Assembly: GCA_030407315.1 (NCBI GenBank)
Contig: JALQPE010000319.1
Location: 1 to 64,000 of the forward strand
Direction of reading: 5' to 3'
DNA length: 64,000 nucleotides
Origin: Asparagopsis taxiformis
Taxonomy: Eukaryota > Rhodophyta > Florideophyceae > Bonnemaisoniales > Bonnemaisoniaceae
Part shown: positions 10,545 through 19,132 of the stretch, one piece after another
Position numbering within the stretch: the first letter of the stretch is position 1
Layout of the letters: each line of letters begins with the position of its first letter
The notes under the pieces: generated by a model
The model's input: the letters and a program-made list of their open reading frames with translations, nothing else
What the model was told of the DNA's origin: nothing
Database searches by the model: none
Translations under genes and position numbers: made by a program

Positions 10545-13500
10545 ATGACCCCTCGTGCTCCGATTCAATTCGAATCCTCTGAAGAGGAAGGAGACAATAT
10601 GGGTTCGCCCAACCGTCCTACCACACGCTCCAGCGTTCGCCGTCCCACGACGCGCCACCAGGCTTCCTCCTCCCGCACCGGGGTTCCGCCTACACCGGCT
10701 AAGTCTTCGTCGACTTCAGCGCCACGCGTGCCGTCAGCCACCGCGGCTCAATCGCAAACGCGAACGCGTTCGACTGCCGCCAAAGGCACCGCTGATCCAG
10801 CGTCGCCTGCTGGCAAGGTTGTGAGTGCGCAAGCACGTTCCGAAGAGACGGTCCCCCCTACCAGGGCAAGCGCACAAGAGCGCGACTCTGTTCCGGCTGA
10901 ATCGCCTGCTTCCCCGAAGCCTTCCACCCCAGTGGCAAGTGTCAAACCGTCATCGGTTAATCCGCCGTCACGCGAAGGTGAGTCATCGAAGGCCGCCGGC
11001 CCGTCCCCAAGGGGAGCCATGCCGGCCGACACCGAGGAGGTGATAGAAGTCGTCGCCGAGGGAGGCGCTACGCCCAGGCCAACAAGGCAGCCGAACGTCA
11101 GGCCTTCGCCAAGTTCGCGTCCGATTACTTCTCGTCCTTCCGCCCCGGCGGCTCGTACCTCTTCTGGTCATGACGCTTCAGCGAATCCCTATGAGGACTA
11201 TGGCCGCCGCAACCAACAGATACTGGCGGACGCTCGAAAGCGTAGGGAAGAAGAATTGCGCCGCGAGGCTGCTCGAGCAGAAGCCGAGAAGGCTGCAGCC
11301 GAAAAGGCTAATGCTCAACCTGTCGAGAAGGTCATAGACCCATATGCCTCTACTGGCAGAGTTACCCGAAGTGGGTCTGGTGCGGCTGCCGCCGATGCCT
11401 CTGTAGGCGTAAGACCGTCGGGCACCGCCTTGGTTGACCCTTACGCGGTTGCGTCTGCTCCAGCACCAGCTGTTCCGTCACACGACACTCCCCCTCGGGC
11501 ACCTAAGCCGACTGCCAATTGGCGCTCCATGGGAGAATTCTACCCAGCCAATGCTGATGAACTGGTGGTATTCGACTCGCAAGCCTTGCCTTTCAGGCGT
11601 GAGCTCGCCGCTCCTTGGGAACACTACCCGTTTGCGCGACTCCCTCGTAGGGACTTTACGGATCGCCCGAGAAGCGAGTTACGTCGCGATATGCTTCTCA
11701 TGAGCTCCCTCCGGGGTCAAAACCATCAGGTTCAAAACGAATGTTGGTCGGCGTATGCCCGTCTCCCCTCGAGTCGCCCTATGCGTCACTTCCGTGTCCC
11801 CCATACGCTATGCAGCGACAGGACTTTCCTGCTCCATCCCGGAGATGCGCTGTACGTCGAACGTATGAATCGTCGCTTGTTCCAGGAAGGATCGTACCAA
11901 GGCTCCGTAGCGGATCTACCGATGGTTCGGTCACGCTGGTTTGCGTACCCTCCACGTCCCGATACGGGTAGCTACGAGCATCATATGCGTTTGCACGCTA
12001 GGGTTACTTCCCGAAGGATGGGGCGTCAGGTGACGGCGAATGATTATCGCGTGTTCGCGCACCGTCATGGTAGCTCTGCTGAGCCGGCCACTAGACCCAT
12101 GAAGGTAGCTAGGGAAGCTTTGGACCCGCTATGGGATGATCCCACTTGGGAAGGCAAGTCATCTCCACCGATGTGTTTGCCCGTTGCCGACCCTCCGTCG
12201 CTGGTGTATTTCCACAATTCCGCTCTTCGCGACGCGCCCGAATGGCGAATGGACAGGTTCCGATCGTACCTCGAGTTGGAGAGGGATATCCTTATAGGGA
12301 TCGAGTTGGCTCGTACCGCCGAGACGCGGGGCTTTGTGCCGGTGATGGCGGAGGAACTCCTCAATAGGGTGAGCAGTACTTGGTACGATATCCCGAAGGT
12401 TCCGGTGTCGGACGTGGTCCCCTATAGTCGGGAGTTACCTGGTTCGGTAGTGCGTCGGTTGCTGAAGGTGGCCCTTGGGGGTGATGATTATCCGCAGGAA
12501 TTGGTCAGTACCAACATCACGGGAGTGGCACCGGAGAAGGTGGTTATCTACAGGACTGTTGACTTGCCGGTGAGGGCGTTACGTATTAACGTGTTAAACC
12601 ATCGAGATGGTACAGTCGCAGAGCTGCCGCCTTATCGCAGAGATGGTGAGTTCACCGAAGATGGGTATTACGGCGTGGAGCCTGACAGGTATTCCGACGG
12701 TCACCCCGACTCTTACAAATATCAGCCTGTTGGCGAGGCATTTGTGCCGCGTCCGTGGTGGACGGCCGCCGAGGCGGGAGGCCCAGCTGGGCGTTCGCCT
12801 TACGCAGGACGGAGCTTCGCTCCTGTTGCTTCCTTACCACCCAGTGGTGCTGATGACTTGTACGAAAGTCAGGTCCCGATGACCGTCGCGCCTACCGCGC
12901 CAACCCCTCAGCCTACAGCTGCCCCTTCATCCCAAGTGGGTCCCGCCATGGAGGCGCTTCTGACATCCGACCAAGGCTCTGAGCCATCCGTGAACGGTGA
13001 TGATGTAGTCACGCGTCAGCCTCCTGCTGTTGATATCCTACGTGGGGAATTGTCGAGTCGCGAATTGCTATCGATTCCGCATGTGCGGCGGTTGGCCGAT
13101 GATCTCGGGGATGGTACGGTGGCTTCCATTTTTGCCTCTGCCAATGGGCGTTACATCGTAAGATCCGCGTTGGATGGACTCGCATTGTCGTGCATCACGT
13201 TAGCTGCTCGCTATAAGCAAGGACGCGAACAGCGTAACATCGCCCGAGAGCGTCGCCGCACAGCGGATAGGGAGGTTGAGGCCGCACGCCTGGAGGCAGC
13301 AGAATTGCGAACCCGGGTTGGGGAATTAGAAGGTGAGTTGGAGGACGCCAGGCGTCTACTGCAGCAAGCAGTTATTCCCGAAGAGGGTGGCGAGGAGGCC
13401 GTTCAGCCTGGTTACTCGCGTCGTCGCGCTAGGTCTCCCGATGAGGGTCTTCCCGAACGCAACGTGCGTACTCGTCTTCATTCCCCCGTGGGTGCTGCGG

Positions 13501-13811
13501 ATGCTAGTAATCCTTTACTTGCGCGTCTTGATGCCCGGTTAGGGTCGCCTGAGTCGCCAGATGTTTCTCCGCCTCCCGCGTCCATCCCAGCAGTTGGGTT
13601 ATCCGCCTCTGCGGTTGCGTCTTCGCATGGCCCTGTGCCTGCCCGTCGTCGGGGTTCTAGTGCAGTTCCGCAACGCGGTTTGCGTCGTAATCCTACCTTC
13701 ACAAGGGTTGCACCCCGCCATCCTCGTCCTTCGACGAATGTACGCGCTCCTGCCCCTACGGCACCGTCTGCCTCTCATCGGCCTCGGCCTTCTAGCCATT
13801 ATCGTCGCTAA
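10545..13811 (+). CDS. antisense accessory protein of family A (1088 aa, intact), unknown function
   Basis: Long open frame on the strand opposite gag-pol, lying between the pol end and the 3' LTR and converging on pol. The frame extends upstream to a TTG at 10440, but the first ATG is at 10545. Residues 1-370 are rich in Pro, Ser, Ala and Thr, with a K/E/R/A helical stretch near 220-260. A globular part follows at about residues 375-800; its core (about 410-640) resembles the family B antisense protein, with shared spots such as DALYVERM / DAIYVDRM, NDYRV / DDYRV and RDAP / KDAP. A coiled coil (LEAAELRTRVGELEGELE) lies near residues 900-935. The tail is Arg/Ser/Pro-rich and ends HYRR. There is no zinc knuckle, signal peptide or membrane span, so it is neither Gag- nor Env-like. 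I do not recognise the family. Confidence 0.85.
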   Translation: MTPRAPIQFESSEEEGDNMGSPNRPTTRSSVRRPTTRHQASSSRTGVPPTPAKSSSTSAPRVPSATAAQSQTRTRSTAAKGTADPASPAGKVVSAQARSEETVPPTRASAQERDSVPAESPASPKPSTPVASVKPSSVNPPSREGESSKAAGPSPRGAMPADTEEVIEVVAEGGATPRPTRQPNVRPSPSSRPITSRPSAPAARTSSGHDASANPYEDYGRRNQQILADARKRREEELRREAARAEAEKAAAEKANAQPVEKVIDPYASTGRVTRSGSGAAAADASVGVRPSGTALVDPYAVASAPAPAVPSHDTPPRAPKPTANWRSMGEFYPANADELVVFDSQALPFRRELAAPWEHYPFARLPRRDFTDRPRSELRRDMLLMSSLRGQNHQVQNECWSAYARLPSSRPMRHFRVPHTLCSDRTFLLHPGDALYVERMNRRLFQEGSYQGSVADLPMVRSRWFAYPPRPDTGSYEHHMRLHARVTSRRMGRQVTANDYRVFAHRHGSSAEPATRPMKVAREALDPLWDDPTWEGKSSPPMCLPVADPPSLVYFHNSALRDAPEWRMDRFRSYLELERDILIGIELARTAETRGFVPVMAEELLNRVSSTWYDIPKVPVSDVVPYSRELPGSVVRRLLKVALGGDDYPQELVSTNITGVAPEKVVIYRTVDLPVRALRINVLNHRDGTVAELPPYRRDGEFTEDGYYGVEPDRYSDGHPDSYKYQPVGEAFVPRPWWTAAEAGGPAGRSPYAGRSFAPVASLPPSGADDLYESQVPMTVAPTAPTPQPTAAPSSQVGPAMEALLTSDQGSEPSVNGDDVVTRQPPAVDILRGELSSRELLSIPHVRRLADDLGDGTVASIFASANGRYIVRSALDGLALSCITLAARYKQGREQRNIARERRRTADREVEAARLEAAELRTRVGELEGELEDARRLLQQAVIPEEGGEEAVQPGYSRRRARSPDEGLPERNVRTRLHSPVGAADASNPLLARLDARLGSPESPDVSPPPASIPAVGLSASAVASSHGPVPARRRGSSAVPQRGLRRNPTFTRVAPRHPRPSTNVRAPAPTAPSASHRPRPSSHYRR

Positions 13812-14118
13812 GGACTGGCAATTGCCTTTGGGAGAATAACCTCTAACGGTAGTTTGAACACGCTTTTGCGTTGCGCCATTGTTCATCAGGTAGTCCTGAG
13901 GCACCTCTGAGGTACATTAAAGATGCATCATCACGCTGACGTGCGGATTTGTTTGTTGAAACCCTTTTTTGTCAATTTTTTTCATTTCCTGAAATCTAAA
14001 TTTCCACAGTGGCTCCGGTTGGCGGTGATAAAGTGCGCCCTTTTTGGCTTGACCCTCCGAGGTTTGGTAGCTCCACCCAGTGGGTACCTTGTTAGGTTCT
14101 TATCCCTGTGGGGTTACT
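13812..14118. other. convergent spacer between the antisense gene and pol (A2)
   Basis: This 307-bp stretch separates the two converging stop codons. On the minus strand it contains two A-rich purine runs near 13962-13990 (GGAAATGAAAAAAA and AAAAAAGGG). It probably holds the 3' ends of both transcripts. A1 has the same spacer at 2046-2352. No gene is seen. Confidence 0.5.
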
Positions 14119-15027
14119 CTACTTCTTCCCTCTCTTGGGTTTGCGCGTGCGCGCTCGGCGTGGTTGCCGGTCACCTTCGCGGTGTTGTCTTCGACGGAAG
14201 TACCTTGATGCCCATTCAGGGGGGACGTTCGCGCGTTGCGTCCATGTCGGCTTTCGGTAGCCATACCACTTCACCAGGAACCATTGTTCCCCGTCGTCGT
14301 CAGTGACGTAATCTATGAGATCATCGATGGGATATTCCTCCTCTGAGGTTGCGCGTTCGGCGTCGCTACTTCCCTCTGGGGTTTCCTTCGTCCCTTCAGG
14401 GAGAGCTACTCGTTCCGAGTTCGGCTGCGTGCCCTGTGGCGCTTTCTCTTGTTCCCCATTGGGGGTGGCTTCCAAAGACCTTACGGGGTTTGCCGTGGCT
14501 ATCTTCTTCGCACTTGAGCGAGTGTGTCGACCCGGTTTGGGTTTTGCCAAATGGGCGGGTGCTTGACTTGCTTGGTTCGCTATGCGAAGTTCGGCTCCCG
14601 ATGGAGGGTTCGCGTCCCGTTGAGGGAAAGTCGGCGTTTGTACGCGTGCTTTGATTGAGCGTCGCCTGGTCGCGTTTGCGTTGGTCAAATGCCTTGGGGC
14701 TGAGTCTGTGGCGTCGGTGCCTGCCATACTTTGGCGAGTTGCTCGCTTGTGCGACGGGAGAGCCCTGTCAGGGTTGACGTATTGGTCTTGGTCTGCATTG
14801 GCAGAGTTGTCGTGGCGTCTTTGTTGACTTCTTCGCAATTGTGTGCGATTGCGGTTGGTAGTTACCGGCTGTGTGGGTGAACGACTTGGGTCGTGTGCGT
14901 CGTTCCCAATTGTGGGTGAGTTACCGAAGGGTGAAAGACTACAAGGTTCATCCCGAGAGGGTGTTGCAAAATTTTTGCTTACGCGCACAGCGTCGGGGGC
15001 CCCCTCCTGAAGGGTGGTTTGTCCCAA
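14119..15027 (-). CDS. pol: pol of A2, C-terminal part with chromodomain
   Basis: C-terminal segment of the pol polyprotein, separated from the integrase segment by a one-base loss near 15132 (A1 has one more base there and stays open). It begins with a low-complexity Pro/Ser/Gln/Arg linker of about 200 residues. It ends with a chromodomain at roughly residues 220-268, with the hallmarks DDLIDYV, FLVKWYGY and PTW followed by a final helix. In chromoviruses this domain binds histone marks and directs integration. The last residues are basic (RKPKRGKK). The apparent start is only the first start codon after the shift. Confidence 0.85.
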   Translation of the reverse strand: MGQTTLQEGAPDAVRVSKNFATPSRDEPCSLSPFGNSPTIGNDAHDPSRSPTQPVTTNRNRTQLRRSQQRRHDNSANADQDQYVNPDRALPSHKRATRQSMAGTDATDSAPRHLTNANATRRRSIKARVQTPTFPQRDANPPSGAELRIANQASQAPAHLAKPKPGRHTRSSAKKIATANPVRSLEATPNGEQEKAPQGTQPNSERVALPEGTKETPEGSSDAERATSEEEYPIDDLIDYVTDDDGEQWFLVKWYGYRKPTWTQRANVPPEWASRYFRRRQHREGDRQPRRARTRKPKRGKK

Positions 15028-15044
15028 ACCACTACCTTCAGGTG

Positions 15045-17081
15045 TTATCCTAATTGTAGGTTGTCGTGGAGACGATAGTTGATCCCTGAAGGGGTATTCC
15101 TGATTAGGAGTTGGCGGAAGTGATTCGCTTTGGCGTTCTGTTGGCCGTCGCCCGTCGGTTGGCGTGATTGTGTATTTGGCGCGAGGGCATCTGCACCTGA
15201 TGGTGACGCTTGTGCGTTAGCGGCATGTAGCCGAGGTGGTAAGGTTGGTTCCTCGGTTGGTCGCGGAGCGAGTGCAACTCTATCGAGACTAACCTTTTCG
15301 GTGATACCATCGCGGTCGATGTAAACCGTTCGCCGTCCGGCACGGATAACCCTATAGGGACCTTGAGCTATTGGAGTTAGCTTGTTCCGTTCACGGACTT
15401 CTGGATTATCCAGATAAACGTAATCATCGGTAGTGATGAGTCGTTTAGACTTCCGGATTGACCGGTCGAAGTTACGCTTGTAGCGTGCTTGCGCGCTGTG
15501 AAGGCGTTTACCTGCCATATCAATGGTATCCGTAATACGGCGTAAGAAGTCTTGCTTCGTGAACGCGTCTGGCGTTGCCCTCCTTTTCACCGAATGGTGT
15601 GTCGCATATGGCGGTGGAGGTCGGCTTAGGATTAGGTCGAAGGGTGTAGTTCCCGTTGTGCGATGCACGTGCGTGTTGTACGCATAGGTTAACGCTGATG
15701 CGTAGACATCCCAGTCGTCCTGGTTATCATTAACGTAATTACGTAGCATGCTCAATAGAGTACGGTTATACCGTTCGACTTGCCCATTTGTCTGGGGATG
15801 GTAAGCCGTCGTGAAGACGTTCTTCGTTCCTAACTGGAGGCAGACGGCCTGGAAGAACTTCGACGCAAATTGCGGACCGTTATCGGATAGTAATGTCCGT
15901 GGAGGACCATACTTAAACACCCAATGTGTACAAAAGGCTACTGCCACATGGTAAGCCGTAATGCTTCGCAGGGGCACCACTTGGGTGAGCTTGGTAAAGC
16001 GACACGAAATCACCAGTAGGTGCACGTTACCTTTCTTGGTACGAGGTAGAGGACCGAGGAGGTCAATTGCAACGTCATCCAATGGTGTGGTAGCTGGGAA
16101 CAGCTGGAGGGTACTCGCATGTTTGCGCAACCGTAATCGGTTTCTCGCGCACGCTGAACAGCGTTCAACCGTTCCGGTTATGTCCGCAGCCATTGCAGGC
16201 CAATAATAAGATAGGCGCATCGTGTCGTACATGCGGTTCTGACCAGGATGTCCTGCCAAGATGCCGTGGTGGCACATCGTCAATAGACGTTGCCGTAAGG
16301 CTTTGGGTACCACAATCTGGGATGACCCGTCCAATTTGGACTTCCTACAAAGGACACCGTCTTCATCTTCGAAGAAGAGAGAGTCAGACTTCTGCGAGGC
16401 CAGGGCCTGTTGACAGAAGTCGTCTGTTCGTTGCTCTTCGAGCCACTCTTGGAGAGTTATCGGGCAGTAGTTTTCCGTTTGCGGATGAGTTGTTAAGACG
16501 GGTGTACCGTTGCGATTAGGCGCCTCCTCGGCGTGGTCTCTTGCTAGAGAAAGGTCGTAGAACCAAACATCAGTGTCATCATCCAGGGATGTTTCACCTT
16601 GCGGTGCGTGCGTGGCCAACAGAGTTGGTATTTCATCGTCAATAGTGACGGGCGTCTCGCCGTTAGTTTCAACACGCGAAAGGGCGTCTGGTAGTTGGTG
16701 AACCCGGCCGGGTCGGTAGACTATTTGATAGTCAAATTCCGCAAGTCGGAGGCGCCAACGGCATAGTCTCCCTGAAGGGTCATTGATATTCATGAGCCAA
16801 CGCAGCGCGTTATGGTCCGTCCGGACTACAAACTTTGTTTGCTCCAAGTATGGACGTAGGATAGTGACAGCCCATACGACGGCTAGACATTCACGCTCCG
16901 TAGGGGAGTAACCTCTTTCAGGTTTAGTCAAGGTCCGCGACCAATAGCCAATTGGCTTGAGATCGTTCTCTTCCCCTTGCTGCTGAAGCAGAGCGCATCC
17001 TATTTGGTATGCGGAAGCGTCCGTGTCTACGGTGTAGGGTTGACCCAACTTGGGTAGAGCCAGTATCGGCGGCTTGGTCAT
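15045..17081 (-). CDS. pol: pol of A2, RNase H and integrase segment
   Basis: An RNase H-like domain opens the segment (VDTDASAYQIG near residue 18) and runs to the conserved RPGRVHQLPDALSR near 123-136. The integrase follows. Its zinc finger uses His 271/272 and His 278 with Cys 308 and Cys 311. The catalytic triad is Asp 340 (AIDLLGPLP), Asp 400 (LLSDNGPQF) and Glu 436 (GQVERYN), which gives the classical D,D-35-E spacing. A usually acidic position after the first beta strands (VIxDRFTK in family B) is Cys here (VISCRFTK) in both A1 and A2; it is not a catalytic residue. The segment starts just after a frameshift near 17090, so its Met is not a biological start. It is shifted again near 15132. 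Confidence 0.9.
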   Translation of the reverse strand: MTKPPILALPKLGQPYTVDTDASAYQIGCALLQQQGEENDLKPIGYWSRTLTKPERGYSPTERECLAVVWAVTILRPYLEQTKFVVRTDHNALRWLMNINDPSGRLCRWRLRLAEFDYQIVYRPGRVHQLPDALSRVETNGETPVTIDDEIPTLLATHAPQGETSLDDDTDVWFYDLSLARDHAEEAPNRNGTPVLTTHPQTENYCPITLQEWLEEQRTDDFCQQALASQKSDSLFFEDEDGVLCRKSKLDGSSQIVVPKALRQRLLTMCHHGILAGHPGQNRMYDTMRLSYYWPAMAADITGTVERCSACARNRLRLRKHASTLQLFPATTPLDDVAIDLLGPLPRTKKGNVHLLVISCRFTKLTQVVPLRSITAYHVAVAFCTHWVFKYGPPRTLLSDNGPQFASKFFQAVCLQLGTKNVFTTAYHPQTNGQVERYNRTLLSMLRNYVNDNQDDWDVYASALTYAYNTHVHRTTGTTPFDLILSRPPPPYATHHSVKRRATPDAFTKQDFLRRITDTIDMAGKRLHSAQARYKRNFDRSIRKSKRLITTDDYVYLDNPEVRERNKLTPIAQGPYRVIRAGRRTVYIDRDGITEKVSLDRVALAPRPTEEPTLPPRLHAANAQASPSGADALAPNTQSRQPTGDGQQNAKANHFRQLLIRNTPSGINYRLHDNLQLG

Positions 17082-19132
17082 GACCTCTTTGAGAGCGTTG
17101 AACGCGCGCGTTGGTCCTCGGTAGGAGGTTCTTTCCCGAATTTAGGGAGGCTGTCTTTGGTCAGCATTTCGTTCAAGGGGTGCGCAATTGCGGCATACCC
17201 TTTGATGAATCGTCGAAAGACGCCACAGCTTCCGAGGAAGGATCGCATTTGCGTAGGCGTTTGCGGAAAGATCGCGTCAGCGATAGCCGAAGTGGCGTTC
17301 TGTGCAACAGCTAGCTTTCCTGGCATCACGACATGTCCCAGGTAATCAACCTTCTTTTCGAAGAAATGACACTTTGTCAACTTCAGGGTGACACCTGCTT
17401 CCCGTAGGAGGGAGAGTACTTGGTCCACATGGTGGAGATGTTCGGCCTCGTCCCGAGAGAATACGATCACATCGTCTAAGTAAATCAGACAGGTCTGCCA
17501 GCGAACGCTGCTAAGAATAATGTCGATGGCACGCTGAAACGTTGCCGGAGCATTCTTTAAGCCAAAAGGCAAACGCTTGAAGCGATATGTCCCCAAATGG
17601 GAGGTGAATGCCGTTTTGTCACGGTCGTCCTGTGCAACAGGGATCTGCCAATAGCCAGAATTACAATCCAATGTGGTGAATACTTGAGCATCTCCGAGGG
17701 AGTCAATACAATCATCCATTCGTGGAAGGGGGTACACATCATTGACAGTGATGTCGTTAAGACCCCTATAGTCGACGCAAAAGCGTAATTTACCATCCTT
17801 CTTCGGGACAAGAACCACTGGGCTAGCCCATTCGGAGGTCGACGGTTCGATCACTCCCTTTTCCAGCATGCTGGTTATTTCCTTACGGGCAATCTCTCGG
17901 CGAGCGGGTCCCATCCGGTAGGGTTGTTGCCGTCTAGGCTTGCTCCCTTCGACTATGTCGATTCGGTGTTCCGTAGCGCGGATGTCCCCTAGGGATCCAT
18001 CCCACATAGACTCGTGTCGAGATAGCATGCTAAGGATGCGTTCCCTCAACGGGATTTGACCAAGGTGGTCCAGAGAGACTTCTTGCTTCCAGCTTGGTGG
18101 TTGGGTGGCCTCGGCCTTTTGCTCCTGATGGAGAGTAGTCACCATAGTGGAGGCCTCTTGGGAGGAAGGGGTAGAACGGCTGAGAGCCATGGGGCGCATT
18201 GGCCGTTCGGGTGCCCGAAGGGCATAGCCTATAATTGTCCCTTTAGGGAGGTACTTGTCGGATGTACCGAAGTTAGTTAATATAGTCAGGAATTCCTGTC
18301 GCGGGATGACTTCCGCAACCCCATTCGGGATAGAGACACGATGTCGGTGAAGGATCCGATCTCTCGGAGAGAGTATACTCAAGCCGCCACCGGCGCATAC
18401 AACAGTAGTTGTTACTTGACTCCGCGGAGGAACATTCACACTTTGTGACAATCGAATGCCATGAGGCTGGCGGTCTAAGTTAATCCCATTAGAGGGTCGC
18501 GAGGCATCCACGTAGCACGAAAGGGTGGGGGATGTTTTACGCGTAGGCGACATCACTAGGATAGCTATCGACCCGCCGTCGTGAATATCAATTCGTTGGG
18601 CCCGGCACCTAATTGCGTCTACGTGGGTATTCATTGCCCCAGTTCCCAAGATGAGGGGTACGGCCAACTTAGGCGCGACGAAGAATTCTTCCTCAAAGGA
18701 CTTGTGGCCTAACTGTAATGACAGTATTATCTTGCCTTTTATCCGAAGAGGATTGCCGTTAGCATCGGCCAGTTGCGGAACTTTCCCCGTAGGGACTTGG
18801 AATTGTTCCCAATTGTGGGGTAAGCTCCTTTCATGGATGACCGATGGTCCGGACCCGGTGTCCATCACCATACGCATGGGCGTGAGAATTGACGGATCGA
18901 GTCCGATGGAACCCATTACTACGTAATGGGCGGCCTTAAGCAGGCATGAGGCTTTCGGCCTTGAGGTTCGAGTCCCTGTGGGGGAACCCGAAGGGGTTGG
19001 TGTCTGGGAAAGACTTTGGTCCCTAGAGGGAGTTGCAGCCTTTTCCTGCGGAGGTGGTTGTGGTGAGATGTCCACCGAGTAGCGTAATCGCTCCACCTCC
19101 TGACGGGAGTGCGACACCTCACTCCCCGTCAT
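17078..19132 (-). CDS. pol: pol of A2, protease and reverse transcriptase segment
   Basis: The pol start ATG at 19130-19132 shares its A with the gag stop TAA (TAATG), so Pol is probably made by termination-reinitiation. An aspartic protease has its active site DTGSG at residues 91-95 and the distal LILGTGAMNTH near 160-170. A linker follows, then reverse transcriptase at about residues 390-600: VLVPKKDGKLRFCVDYR, the first catalytic Asp in TTLDCNSGYW (489), and YLDD at 551-554. The thumb continues to the RNase H connection, where a frameshift near 17090 ends the frame. A1 is open at that point. The shift falls inside a short block where A2 differs from A1 at many bases. Confidence 0.92.
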   Translation of the reverse strand: MTGSEVSHSRQEVERLRYSVDISPQPPPQEKAATPSRDQSLSQTPTPSGSPTGTRTSRPKASCLLKAAHYVVMGSIGLDPSILTPMRMVMDTGSGPSVIHERSLPHNWEQFQVPTGKVPQLADANGNPLRIKGKIILSLQLGHKSFEEEFFVAPKLAVPLILGTGAMNTHVDAIRCRAQRIDIHDGGSIAILVMSPTRKTSPTLSCYVDASRPSNGINLDRQPHGIRLSQSVNVPPRSQVTTTVVCAGGGLSILSPRDRILHRHRVSIPNGVAEVIPRQEFLTILTNFGTSDKYLPKGTIIGYALRAPERPMRPMALSRSTPSSQEASTMVTTLHQEQKAEATQPPSWKQEVSLDHLGQIPLRERILSMLSRHESMWDGSLGDIRATEHRIDIVEGSKPRRQQPYRMGPARREIARKEITSMLEKGVIEPSTSEWASPVVLVPKKDGKLRFCVDYRGLNDITVNDVYPLPRMDDCIDSLGDAQVFTTLDCNSGYWQIPVAQDDRDKTAFTSHLGTYRFKRLPFGLKNAPATFQRAIDIILSSVRWQTCLIYLDDVIVFSRDEAEHLHHVDQVLSLLREAGVTLKLTKCHFFEKKVDYLGHVVMPGKLAVAQNATSAIADAIFPQTPTQMRSFLGSCGVFRRFIKGYAAIAHPLNEMLTKDSLPKFGKEPPTEDQRARSTLSKRS

